A stretch of DNA of 12,429 nt from JAYENY01 sp964563465 (GCA_964563465.1 CAZLVZ010000013.1:1-12429); one strand, 5' to 3'. Numbered from the stretch's first letter, positions 6,067 to 12,363 are shown. A program made the numbers and translations. Notes: generated from the sequence alone by a model not told the origin.

Positions 6067-8627
6067 ATTTTTACTTTAAATTTTTTAGCCGAAAGCTCAA
6101 CTTTGTCCCCTTTCTTAATTTCCTCTCTTAATAACGCTTCGGCTAATGGATTTTCTACTTTATCTTGAATCGTTCTCTGTAAATTTCTGGCTCCGAAAGT
6201 TATATCATACCCCAACTCAACTACTCTTTCTTTTAATTCTTCGCTAATCACAAATTCAATATTCTTTTCCCCCAAGCCCTCTTGTATCTTATTAAGCATT
6301 AATTGGGCGATATCTAATAAGTTTTGTTTGCTTAATGGCTTGAAAACAACTACGGCGTCAAAACGATTTATAAGCTCTGGTCTAAAAATCGCCTTGTCAA
6401 AAAGTTCGTCTAAAAGTTTTCCCTTAACTTCTGAAAAATCTAAATCGTTATCTAATTCATCTAAAATAATTTTGTATCCTGCGTTTGAAGTGGCAATAAT
6501 AATAGTATTTTTGAAATCAATCTTTCTACCCATGCCATCGGTAATATGACCGTCATCTAAAATCTGTAAAAAAAGATTCAAAATATTTGGATGCGCTTTT
6601 TCTACTTCGTCTAAAAGTAATAATGAAAATGGATTTTCTCTTATCGGAGTTGTTAATAATCCCTCTTCGCCTGACGAGCCAATTAGTCGTGGGATGTCTT
6701 CTTTGCTTTGAAATTCTGACATATCTAATCTAATCATCTTGTCTTCAGAGCCAAAGTATATTGAAGCTAACGCTTTAGCTGTTTCGGTTTTACCTACTCC
6801 AGTTGGACCCAAGAAAAGAAAACCACCCATTGGGCCCTTTCTTTTTTTCAACTTTGCTCTTGCACGACGCAAAGAAGTAGAAACCTCTTTTACTGCTTCC
6901 TTTTGATTAATAATCCTCTCATGAATCAAATCTTCCAAGTTTAATAAAAGTTCCTTTTCTTTAGTCTCAATTTTACCAACCGGAATTTCTGTTTTTTGTG
7001 CCACTATTTTATCTATGTGTTCTGGCAAAAGCCATTTATCATCGGAAGCAGACAATCTTACCATAGTTTCTTCTAAAACGTCTTTTGCTTTTTTGGGAAA
7101 CGGCACGTCCGCAATATACCTACCAGTTAAATCTACTACTTGTTCTATTGCCGGATAACTAATAAACTTACCATACTTTCCCTCTAAAAATGGAGCTAAA
7201 CGCTGTAAAAAACGCAATGTTTCCTTAGGACTTGGTTCTTTTACTTCTACTTTAGAAAAAAGATTTAATATTGAAGGATTATTCTCTATTCGTTTATGTA
7301 ATCCAGTATAACTGCTAATAGCCATAAGTTTAAACTCGGGAAGGTCTAAATACGAAGCCAATAATCCTGTAATATCAATTGCTCCGGGAGCTATTTCCGT
7401 GCCAACAAAATTATGAAAATCATCAACAACTAAAATTACATTACCTGCGTTTACGACTTCTCTAAAAATTTTGTCCAAAATATCTTCTACTTCTTCTATG
7501 CTCTTAAGTTGAGCTAAGAGTTGAGGAATTTTAAGCTCCATCACTCTTTGATAATTTATTCCCTTTAAGCTTTCACCTTTGATGCTTTTAATAGCTATAG
7601 CTTTAACAACATTTTCCATACCTACGCCAGGTTCTCCAATCAAAAGCACATTATTGACTCCAGGACTAGACAAAATTCTCTCTGTCTGTTCAATTTCTGT
7701 TTTATAACCAACAACTTCATTTATCCCCTCTTGGAGAGCAGCTTGACTACAATCGACGGCATATTGATCTAAGGTAATGGTATAACCAGATGCCCACCCT
7801 CTGCCAATACTCCCTTTCTGCGACAAATTTTCATAATCCCAGAATCTTCTTTTTTTCCTTCTTTTTATTTCTTCGTCTTCCTGCCAAAGAATTATATTTC
7901 TCACATCATCTGGTCTTAAATCCGCCTCTAATAAAAAACCTCCGAAAATCGGTTCATATATACTTAACGCTAAGAGTATATCTCCTTTTTCAATATATTT
8001 ATGTTTCTTTGCTTGAGCAATTTTTATCGCTTCTTTAATTGTTTGCTCAAATTTTTCTGAATAGACTCCCGTGCTCAAACGATCATGAAATTTTTGAGGT
8101 GAAAAATATTCTCCTAATTTTTGAGTAATTTCTTCGGTGCTTAAAAGTAAACGCGATAAGACAAAAGATAATTCGGAATTTTCTTTAAGTAAAAAATAAA
8201 GAAAAATTGTAGAGTTAATTGGAAAAATCTTTCTTTTTTTAGAAAATCTTATTGTACTATCAAGCGCCTTAGCTACATCAAAACTCAAAAACTCTGCTAA
8301 ATTTACAACTGGAGTCATTAATGGAACGCTCGGGCGCTTAATCTTTGTGTTAATAAAAACAATAATTAGGGAACAGATAACAAAAATAATGAGAGAGATT
8401 AGGGCAAAGCCAAGCAGAAAATCATAATCCGTGCTGAATTCTGTTAAAGAATTATAATCAAAAGACGAAAAATTAGAGCTAATAGCGCTCAATAAAAAAA
8501 GCAAAGAAAAAATAATGGTAAGTAATAAAAATGCTATTTTTTTAATTTTAACGACTCCGAAAATCGGACTTCTTGCGATTCTCACCGCCTGGAATATAGC
8601 TGTTTTTTGGAAATCAAAATTGAACAT
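6054..8627 (-). CDS. Membrane-anchored ClpC-like AAA+ ATPase with degenerate first ATPase domain
   Basis: 857 residues. Two membrane helices (about 30-50 and 69-93) precede two Clp-N-type repeats (about 104-245). The D1 AAA+ domain (about 282-545) is degenerate: Walker A reads GEPGVGMEN (Lys to Met at 337), Walker B reads VVDDFH (Glu to Asp at 403), the arginine-finger region reads SILNLFSK, and the KYRG pore loop is absent. D2 (about 560-857) is complete for ATP use: GPTGVGKT (Lys 613), LLLLDE (673-674), sensor-1 ATSN, FRPELINR finger, sensor-2 GAR. However, the GYVG pore loop is replaced by GSSGEEG. No long coiled-coil M domain and no clear [LIV]GF ClpP-docking tripeptide are visible (LDF sits there). 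The start is ATG 8625-8627, overlapping the upstream stop as TGATG; an in-frame TTG precedes it. Confidence 0.85.
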   Translation of the reverse strand: MFNFDFQKTAIFQAVRIARSPIFGVVKIKKIAFLLLTIIFSLLFLLSAISSNFSSFDYNSLTEFSTDYDFLLGFALISLIIFVICSLIIVFINTKIKRPSVPLMTPVVNLAEFLSFDVAKALDSTIRFSKKRKIFPINSTIFLYFLLKENSELSFVLSRLLLSTEEITQKLGEYFSPQKFHDRLSTGVYSEKFEQTIKEAIKIAQAKKHKYIEKGDILLALSIYEPIFGGFLLEADLRPDDVRNIILWQEDEEIKRRKKRRFWDYENLSQKGSIGRGWASGYTITLDQYAVDCSQAALQEGINEVVGYKTEIEQTERILSSPGVNNVLLIGEPGVGMENVVKAIAIKSIKGESLKGINYQRVMELKIPQLLAQLKSIEEVEDILDKIFREVVNAGNVILVVDDFHNFVGTEIAPGAIDITGLLASYLDLPEFKLMAISSYTGLHKRIENNPSILNLFSKVEVKEPSPKETLRFLQRLAPFLEGKYGKFISYPAIEQVVDLTGRYIADVPFPKKAKDVLEETMVRLSASDDKWLLPEHIDKIVAQKTEIPVGKIETKEKELLLNLEDLIHERIINQKEAVKEVSTSLRRARAKLKKRKGPMGGFLFLGPTGVGKTETAKALASIYFGSEDKMIRLDMSEFQSKEDIPRLIGSSGEEGLLTTPIRENPFSLLLLDEVEKAHPNILNLFLQILDDGHITDGMGRKIDFKNTIIIATSNAGYKIILDELDNDLDFSEVKGKLLDELFDKAIFRPELINRFDAVVVFKPLSKQNLLDIAQLMLNKIQEGLGEKNIEFVISEELKERVVELGYDITFGARNLQRTIQDKVENPLAEALLREEIKKGDKVELSAKKFKVKILEK

Positions 8628-9010
8628 CAAAATAATAGCTTAATGCTAAATACAAACCCAACGACTAAAAGCACTGGTAAAAATAACCATGTAAAAAAGA
8701 CAATTCCTCCAAGAATAAAAATAAAAACCTCTACGACAAATCCAAAAATTATTAAAAAAATTCTTATTATTGCCCCAATGATTCGCGAAAAACCATTAGA
8801 TATTATTGTTTCTGCATATCTGGTAAAACTAAATCCCCTGCCATAAGACCACATCAATCCATGCCAGGGCGTAAGAAGGGTTTTCAAAAGCGAACCAGTT
8901 GAGAAAAAATTAAAATACGAGCGAAGATAATTTTTCCACGCTTTTCCCAACTCTTTCGGCATATCAAAAAAATGCCAGACAAGATATTGTCCCAATATAT
9001 TTTGACTCAT
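8627..9010 (-). CDS. Small membrane protein, partner of the ClpC-like ATPase
   Basis: This 127-residue protein has a soluble N-terminal half containing the segment LLKTLLTPWHGLMWSYGRGF (residues 41-60), then two long membrane helices (about 76-100 and 101-125). I have the impression that similar small proteins precede Clp-like ATPases in Patescibacteria, but cannot verify it here. Its TGA overlaps the next gene's ATG (TGATG), so the two are translated as a coupled pair. The ATPase also has two N-terminal membrane helices, so a membrane complex is a natural inference. ATG 9008-9010 has no Shine-Dalgarno sequence and the leader is very short. Biochemical role unknown. Confidence 0.72.
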   Translation of the reverse strand: MSQNILGQYLVWHFFDMPKELGKAWKNYLRSYFNFFSTGSLLKTLLTPWHGLMWSYGRGFSFTRYAETIISNGFSRIIGAIIRIFLIIFGFVVEVFIFILGGIVFFTWLFLPVLLVVGFVFSIKLLF

Positions 9011-9016
9011 TAAGTC

Positions 9017-9044
9017 ATTGTATCACAATCCAAAAAAACAACAA
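9017..9044 (-). promoter_or_regulatory. Candidate promoter of the membrane protein-clpC-like operon
   Basis: Minus-strand TACAAT (9017-9022, five of six) is preceded by TG three bases upstream (TGTGATACAAT), and a weak TTGTTG (9039-9044) lies 16 bases away. Transcription would start at or within a few bases of the ATG, giving a leaderless or nearly leaderless mRNA. Confidence 0.4.
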
Positions 9045-9064
9045 AAAACAGAGTTATACTCTGT
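9042..9064 (-). terminator. Second (distal) terminator after the 9107-9337 gene
   Basis: Stem ACAGAGT (9048-9054) / ACTCTGT (9058-9064) with a 3-base loop, followed on the minus strand by a run of T. It backs up the first terminator just upstream and insulates the clpC-like operon. Confidence 0.6.
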
Positions 9065-9070
9065 GGATTA

Positions 9071-9106
9071 AAAAAGGCAGGAGTGATGATAATCAAACAC
9101 TCCTGC
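9071..9106 (-). terminator. Rho-independent terminator of the 9107-9337 gene
   Basis: Perfect 9-bp stem GCAGGAGTG / CACTCCTGC (9077-9085, 9098-9106), followed on the minus strand by CTTTTT. The stem starts directly after the stop codon. Confidence 0.85.
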
Positions 9107-9337
9107 TTATTTCTTTTTCCGCTCTATTCTAATACCCTTAAGTGGAGTCCAGGTTATTTTTATCTGTTCTTCTATGCCCCCTCTTAGTATTAAAAGCCCA
9201 ATCAGTTGATCCCAAAGTTTTAGAAAAGAATTTAATGAATTCCCTTCTAATATCTTTGCCTCTCCATCTTTGGTAACCTGCACCAAGGCAACAACCTTCC
9301 CTTTGTTCTGTTCTCTCTCATTGCCAAACATAGACAT
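9107..9337 (-). CDS. Small hypothetical protein with perfect Shine-Dalgarno sequence
   Basis: This 76-residue protein begins MSMFGNERE. It has a strand-like GKVVALVQVTKDGEAKILEG, a hydrophobic helix around LWDQLIGLLILRGG, and a basic end (GIRIERKKK). I do not recognise a family. I chose ATG 9335-9337 because GGGAGGTGAT ends 4 bases upstream, with GGAGG 7 bases from this ATG; the in-frame TTG at 9338-9340 would be too close. The gene is single and followed immediately by two terminators. The short hydrophobic stretch is too short to be sure of a membrane helix. Role unknown. Confidence 0.7.
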   Translation of the reverse strand: MSMFGNEREQNKGKVVALVQVTKDGEAKILEGNSLNSFLKLWDQLIGLLILRGGIEEQIKITWTPLKGIRIERKKK

Positions 9338-9419
9338 CAAATCACCTCCCTATTATTTTGTTCTATAAAAGAACTATCTTCAGAATAATGCAAAAATTAA
9401 AAAAAACAAGCTTTTGGGC

Positions 9420-9451
9420 TTGATTCTTGTTGGTATAAGTTCTAATATAAT
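9420..9451 (+). promoter_or_regulatory. Candidate promoter of the 9486-9674 gene
   Basis: TTGATT (9420-9425) lies 17 bases from TAATAT (9443-9448); an overlapping perfect TATAAT (9446-9451) would need a 20-base spacer. Either gives a leader of about 25-30 bases carrying the AAGGAGGT site. Confidence 0.4.
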
Positions 9452-9471
9452 TTATTGGCGAGAAAACCTAC

Positions 9472-9479
9472 AAGGAGGT
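9472..9479 (+). promoter_or_regulatory. Strong ribosome binding site that sets a TTG start
   Basis: AAGGAGGT at 9472-9479; the GGAGG core is 7 bases from TTG 9486-9488. An upstream in-frame TTG at 9414 has no ribosome binding site, so the shorter protein is preferred. Confidence 0.7.
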
Positions 9480-9485
9480 TCACAA

Positions 9486-9674
9486 TTGCCTAAAGAGGAT
9501 AAGAAAGAAAGGAAACGTTTGGTTTTACGGAAATGCCCCGAAATAGAAAATGGCGCAGCGAGTAGAAGAAAGCTTGCGTGCGTAAAGAGAATGAACAGGG
9601 GCCACGCCCGCTCTATTTATAAAAGATGTATTCCAAACCAAAATGATCATCCGCCTTTTTCGTGTGCACATTAA
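9486..9674 (+). CDS. Small basic Cys-containing protein, TTG start
   Basis: This 62-residue protein begins (M)PKEDKKERKRLVLRKC and ends CIPNQNDHPPFSCAH. It is highly basic in the first two thirds, with four Cys and several His, so a small metal- or nucleic-acid-binding protein is possible. No CxxC pair is present and I recognise no family. The start is set by the AAGGAGGT site. The coding sequence is visibly less AT-rich than its neighbours. It lies alone on the plus strand with its own promoter and terminator, and is convergent with the tRNA. A structured RNA is an alternative, but the open frame with a well-placed RBS favours protein. Confidence 0.55.
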   Translation: MPKEDKKERKRLVLRKCPEIENGAASRRKLACVKRMNRGHARSIYKRCIPNQNDHPPFSCAH

Positions 9675-9696
9675 CAACTTCATTTAAAAGAGCTAA

Positions 9697-9734
9697 AGGC
9701 CGTTGAGATTTTTTCAACGGCCTGATTCATTTTT
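9697..9734. terminator. Bidirectional terminator between the small ORF and tRNA-Val
   Basis: Perfect 10-bp stem AGGCCGTTGA (9697-9706) / TCAACGGCCT (9714-9723) with a T-rich loop. On the plus strand it is followed by GATTCATTTTT. On the minus strand it lies 24 bases beyond the tRNA end and is followed by TTTAGCTCTTTT. Confidence 0.75.
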
Positions 9735-9746
9735 ATGTCTCAAATG

Positions 9747-9818
9747 TGGGCGCAGATGGATTTGAACCATCGGCCTCTGTCGTGTGAGGACAGCGCTCTA
9801 CCCCTGAGCCATGCGCCC
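9747..9818 (-). tRNA. tRNA-Val (anticodon CAC)
   Basis: A 72-base cloverleaf. The acceptor stem GGGCGCA/TGCGCCC and the D stem GCTC/GAGC are both paired, the D loop is AGGGGTA, the anticodon stem is CTGTC/GACAG with loop CTCACAC, the variable region is AGGCC, and the T stem GATGG/CCATC closes loop TTCAAAT. The anticodon CAC (plus positions 9784-9786) reads GTG. The discriminator base is A and the 3' CCA is not encoded. Confidence 0.96.
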
Positions 9819-9825
9819 TTAATTT

Positions 9826-9854
9826 ATCTTACTGCTTTTATTTTCAACCGTAAA
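9826..9854 (-). promoter_or_regulatory. Candidate promoter of tRNA-Val
   Basis: Minus-strand TTTACG (9849-9854), 17-base spacer, TAAGAT (9826-9831), ending 7 bases before the first tRNA base. Each box matches four of six consensus bases. Transcription would start at or very near the mature 5' end. Confidence 0.35.
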
Positions 9855-9862
9855 GATGTAAA

Positions 9863-10660
9863 ATGAAATATATGCAAGTATTTGATTATCACATTGGCCC
9901 AAAACTAAAAAAAGATTTAATCTTCAAAAGTTTTTATTTCCAAGGGGAAGATCAAAAAGAAAAAGAATTAGGAGCGTTATGCATTATAGCAGAGCTTTCC
10001 AATTATTTATCGTCTGATTCTAAAATTTTAAATGATTTAGGCGCTACTATTAAAAAAGAATTCTTTTCTGAACCAAATAAAAGCCCCGAACAAGCATTGA
10101 TAAATTCTTTGAGGGCCGGAAATCTTTTTTTAGAAAAATTATCTAAACAGGGAAACATGAGATGGTTGGGCAACCTTAATGTCGCCATATTTGCTATCAA
10201 AGATTTATCTGTCCATTTCTCAAAAGCGGGCAATATTAGATTATTGATGTTAAGGGGTGATGAATATCACGACATTGGAGAAAATCTTGAATTTCAACAG
10301 CCATCTTCTGATAAAAATATTCATTTATTTTCAAACATTGCCTCGGGACAATTGGCAGAGAACGACAAACTTATTACTTTAACTCACGATATGTTTGATT
10401 TTTTCTACAACGAATTATCAGAACAAATTCTAAAATTTCCAACATTATCCTCAAAAATTCTTGGACAAATGTTAAAAACGAAAAAAGAAAAAATGGAAAA
10501 AATCTCTGGCATTTTTTTCCTAATCTTTATAAATCGAAAACATCAGAAAAAAATACCTTTTATAAAAAATAAATTTCATTTTATAAAAATTAAGAAAGAA
10601 TTTCTTTTAATCATTTCATTGCTTTTAATCTTGCTTCTATCTTATTTAATTTTTAAATAA
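9863..10660 (+). CDS. Tail-anchored protein with degenerate PP2C-like (PPM) domain
   Basis: 265 residues. Residues about 20-205 follow the order of a PP2C phosphatase: a strand-helix start (LGALCIIAELSNYLSS), a long helix, then GNLNVAIFAIKD, then SKAGNIRLLMLRGDEYHD (where active enzymes have GDSRA), then ENDKLITLTHDMFDFF (where active enzymes have TDG). The Asp residues that bind metal are absent, which suggests a pseudophosphatase. A very basic stretch (about 210-245) leads into one C-terminal membrane helix ending LLSYLIFK. The domain would face the cytoplasm. The fold assignment is from motif spacing only. It is transcribed divergently from the tRNA and convergently with rplL. There is no Shine-Dalgarno sequence, and a second ATG follows at residue 4. 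Confidence 0.6.
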   Translation: MKYMQVFDYHIGPKLKKDLIFKSFYFQGEDQKEKELGALCIIAELSNYLSSDSKILNDLGATIKKEFFSEPNKSPEQALINSLRAGNLFLEKLSKQGNMRWLGNLNVAIFAIKDLSVHFSKAGNIRLLMLRGDEYHDIGENLEFQQPSSDKNIHLFSNIASGQLAENDKLITLTHDMFDFFYNELSEQILKFPTLSSKILGQMLKTKKEKMEKISGIFFLIFINRKHQKKIPFIKNKFHFIKIKKEFLLIISLLLILLLSYLIFK

Positions 10661-10672
10661 TCTTTCAAGCTA

Positions 10673-10706
10673 AAACAAAAGACAATCTTAAGATTGTCTT
10701 TTGTTT
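10673..10706. terminator. Perfect palindrome, bidirectional terminator between convergent genes
   Basis: Two 17-base arms (10673-10689 and 10690-10706, ending TTTTGTTT on either strand) with no unpaired centre in the DNA. It lies 12 bases after the plus gene and 46 bases after the rplL stop, and serves both. Confidence 0.8.
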
Positions 10707-10752
10707 ATTATCTCTATAAACTCTAATGTTATAGAAAAATGAAATGAAAAAA

Positions 10753-11322
10753 TTATTTTAATTCAACCGTGGCTCCTGCAGTTTCAAATTTCTTTTTAAT
10801 TTCTTCTGCTTCTTCTTTTTTAACACCTTCTCTTACGGTCTGTGGTTCACTGCCAGCGGCATCTACCATATCTTTAGATTCTTTCAATCCTTTAGCGGTA
10901 GCGTCACGAACTGCCTTGATCACTTCAATCTTTTTATCTCCGACTGTTTTGAGAATAATATTATATTCTGATTTTTCTTCTTCGCCAGCTGAATCTACTC
11001 CTGCAACTGGAGCTCCAACAGCTGCTACTGGCGCAGTTGCACTTACGCCAAATTTCTTTTCTAAAATCTTTACTAATTCTGCTAAATCAACTACTTTCAT
11101 TTCTTCTATCTCTTTAACAATCTTTTCAAACTTTTTTGGAACCTCAACCTCTTCCTCTTCTTCTTTTTCTTTAACTTCTTCTTTCTTGACTTCTTTTTTA
11201 TCCTCTTCCTTTTTTTGCTCTTCTACCTTGGGTTCCTCCTTTGTCACGGGTTCTTCTTTAACTTCTTCTTTTTTTGTTTCTTCTGTTTGAGAAACTTCTT
11301 CTTTTTTTTCTTCTTCTGCCAT
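10753..11322 (-). CDS. rplL: 50S ribosomal protein L7/L12 with long charged N-terminal extension
   Basis: 189 residues, against about 120-130 for the usual protein. Residues 1-62 are a low-complexity Glu/Lys extension (MAEEEKKEEVSQ... KEKEEEEEVEVP). The normal protein follows: N-terminal dimerisation domain (about 63-93, MKVVDLAELVKILEKKFGV), Ala/Gly/Val hinge (about 94-112), and C-terminal factor-binding domain (about 117-189) with IEVIKAVRDATAKGLKESKD and the closing ETAGATVELK. L7/L12 dimers sit on L10 and recruit translation GTPases. It lies 31 bases after rplJ in the usual order, with no Shine-Dalgarno sequence. The extension lacks a predicted fold and would precede the L10-binding domain. 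Confidence 0.95.
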   Translation of the reverse strand: MAEEEKKEEVSQTEETKKEEVKEEPVTKEEPKVEEQKKEEDKKEVKKEEVKEKEEEEEVEVPKKFEKIVKEIEEMKVVDLAELVKILEKKFGVSATAPVAAVGAPVAGVDSAGEEEKSEYNIILKTVGDKKIEVIKAVRDATAKGLKESKDMVDAAGSEPQTVREGVKKEEAEEIKKKFETAGATVELK

Positions 11323-11353
11323 AAATTTATCAATTATTATTGATGATTAATTA

Positions 11354-11869
11354 TTATTTATTTTTTATCGCTTCCAATGTATAAATTAGACCTTTAATGT
11401 TTGCTTTTTGGACATAAACAAAATTATTTATAGGTGCGGAAAGAGTTCCTACTAAATTGGCAAAAAGCTCTTTGCGGGAAGGTAGCTGTGCCAATGTAAT
11501 CATTTCCTGGCCTGCTAAAAAATCAGATTCCATATATCCTCCAATAATTTGTAAGCTCTCTTTGTCCTTAGAAAAATCATAAATCGCCTTAGCCGGAGCT
11601 ATCTCGTCCTCAAAACCAAAAACAATTCCTAATTCATTTTCAATATTTTTATCTGGAAAATCTATTTTTTCTTCTGAAAAAGCCAACTTGGCTAATGTTT
11701 TCTTAGCAACCATAAACTTAGCACCTATTTCTTTTAACTTTTTTCTTAAGCTTTCAATATCTTGAGCTGCTAAACCAGCAAAATTAACGAACACCATTGC
11801 TTTTTGTTTAGCAATTGATTCTCTTAATCTCTCTATAATCTTTGTTTTTTGTTCTTTTGATAAAGCCAT
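11354..11869 (-). CDS. rplJ: 50S ribosomal protein L10
   Basis: 171 residues, the usual length. The N-terminal domain begins MALSKEQKTKIIERLRESIA and continues AMVFVNFAGLAAQDIESLRK and GAKFMVAKKTLAKLA, the classic L10 pattern for 23S rRNA binding. The C-terminal helix that holds L7/L12 dimers is at about 150-171 (NNFVYVQKANIKGLIYTLEA). L10 forms the base of the ribosomal stalk and represses its own mRNA by binding the leader. It is the first gene of the operon, with rplL 31 bases downstream. ATG 11867-11869 has no Shine-Dalgarno sequence close by. A leader of about 200 bases carries regulatory structures. Confidence 0.96.
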   Translation of the reverse strand: MALSKEQKTKIIERLRESIAKQKAMVFVNFAGLAAQDIESLRKKLKEIGAKFMVAKKTLAKLAFSEEKIDFPDKNIENELGIVFGFEDEIAPAKAIYDFSKDKESLQIIGGYMESDFLAGQEMITLAQLPSRKELFANLVGTLSAPINNFVYVQKANIKGLIYTLEAIKNK

Positions 11870-11876
11870 ATTATTT

Positions 11877-11962
11877 ATTATAGTTACCCTTCGGCCATAA
11901 CGGCCTCAGAATTAATTATTTGTTAACTGCTCAGCCGTCGCCTACAGCTCGTCTTCGCAGAT
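11877..11962 (-). promoter_or_regulatory. GC-rich structured segment of the rplJ leader
   Basis: Downstream of the attenuator, the minus strand has two local hairpins in otherwise AT-rich DNA: AGCTG/CGGCT with loop TAGGCGA, and GGCC/GGCC with loop GTTAT in GAGGCCGTTATGGCC. The sequence ATCTGCG (11956-11962) can also pair with the 3' arm of the attenuator. No known element is recognised. Confidence 0.4.
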
Positions 11963-11970
11963 AAATAATT

Positions 11971-11994
11971 AAAAAATCTGCGTTTAACCGCAGA
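11971..11994 (-). terminator. Attenuator (Rho-independent terminator) in the rplJ leader
   Basis: Minus-strand TCTGCG, loop GTTAAA, CGCAGA, then TTTTTT (11971-11976). It lies between the L10-leader motif and rplJ, 102 bases before the ATG, so it would control how much transcript reaches the operon. Confidence 0.7.
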
Positions 11995-12027
11995 GATAAA
12001 ATAATTAGTAATGACTATTTATTATTT

Positions 12028-12070
12028 ACCTCAATAGGACTTATAGATTAATCCGCCTATTATCTACGGT
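12028..12070 (-). ncRNA. L10 leader motif (autoregulatory binding site)
   Basis: The minus strand reads ACCGTAGATAATAGGCG, a short loop arm, then CCTATTGAGGT. This matches the L10 leader pattern of bacterial rplJ mRNAs: CCGTAGA-x-x-x-AGG at the 5' side and CCT-x-x-x-GAGGT at the 3' side, which bind L10(L12)4. It begins one base after the predicted transcription start. Confidence 0.8.
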
Positions 12071-12077
12071 ATTTATT

Positions 12078-12105
12078 AGTATATTAAATATTTAAAAATT
12101 GTCAA
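12078..12105 (-). promoter_or_regulatory. Promoter of rplJ-rplL
   Basis: Minus-strand TTGACA (12100-12105, perfect), 16-base AT-only spacer, TATACT (12078-12083, five of six). The predicted start near 12071 is directly before the L10 leader motif. Confidence 0.85.
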
Positions 12106-12158
12106 GCGACAATCTCTATTTTTATTTTTCTGGAGCTATTTTTTCCTTGGACAAATTT

Positions 12159-12287
12159 TTAATCGAGTATGATATCCATTCGTTCAATAATTTCTTGAAA
12201 TTTGTTGTTTGCATCTTCCCTAAGGGCATCAATGTATCTTATAATTTCTTCATGATATTCTTTTAAAATTGGCTTAATATTATCCAT
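12159..12287 (-). CDS. 42-residue helical hypothetical protein
   Basis: ATG 12285-12287 to TAA 12159-12161. The product begins MDNIKPILKEYHEEIIRYID and ends FQEIIERMDIILD, a single amphipathic helix rich in Glu, Ile and Arg. The pattern recalls the N-terminus of longer coiled-coil proteins of unknown function that begin with a similar YHEE segment; if so, this copy is truncated after the first helix. A perfect TTGACA (12316-12321) lies upstream but has only a poor -10, which would make the mRNA nearly leaderless. It lies between an unidentified gene and the rplJ promoter. Confidence 0.45.
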   Translation of the reverse strand: MDNIKPILKEYHEEIIRYIDALREDANNKFQEIIERMDIILD

Positions 12288-12363
12288 ATATTTATCTTAA
12301 ACTTATAATAAATCTTGTCAAATGCGAAAATATACTACTATAGACATGGGTCATCATAGACAT

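Noticed and set aside
9414..9485. Longer version of the small plus-strand gene starting at TTG 9414
   Set aside because: It has no ribosome binding site and would place the candidate promoter and the AAGGAGGT site inside the coding region; TTG 9486 fits better.
10769..11290. Long plus-strand open frame (Ser/Thr/Phe-rich) opposite rplL
   Set aside because: It is the complement of the GAA/AAA-rich L7/L12 sequence; rplL is certain.
12339..12363. Short direct repeat ATAGACAT (12340-12347 and 12356-12363)
   Set aside because: Eight bases in AT-rich DNA with no other support; chance is likely.
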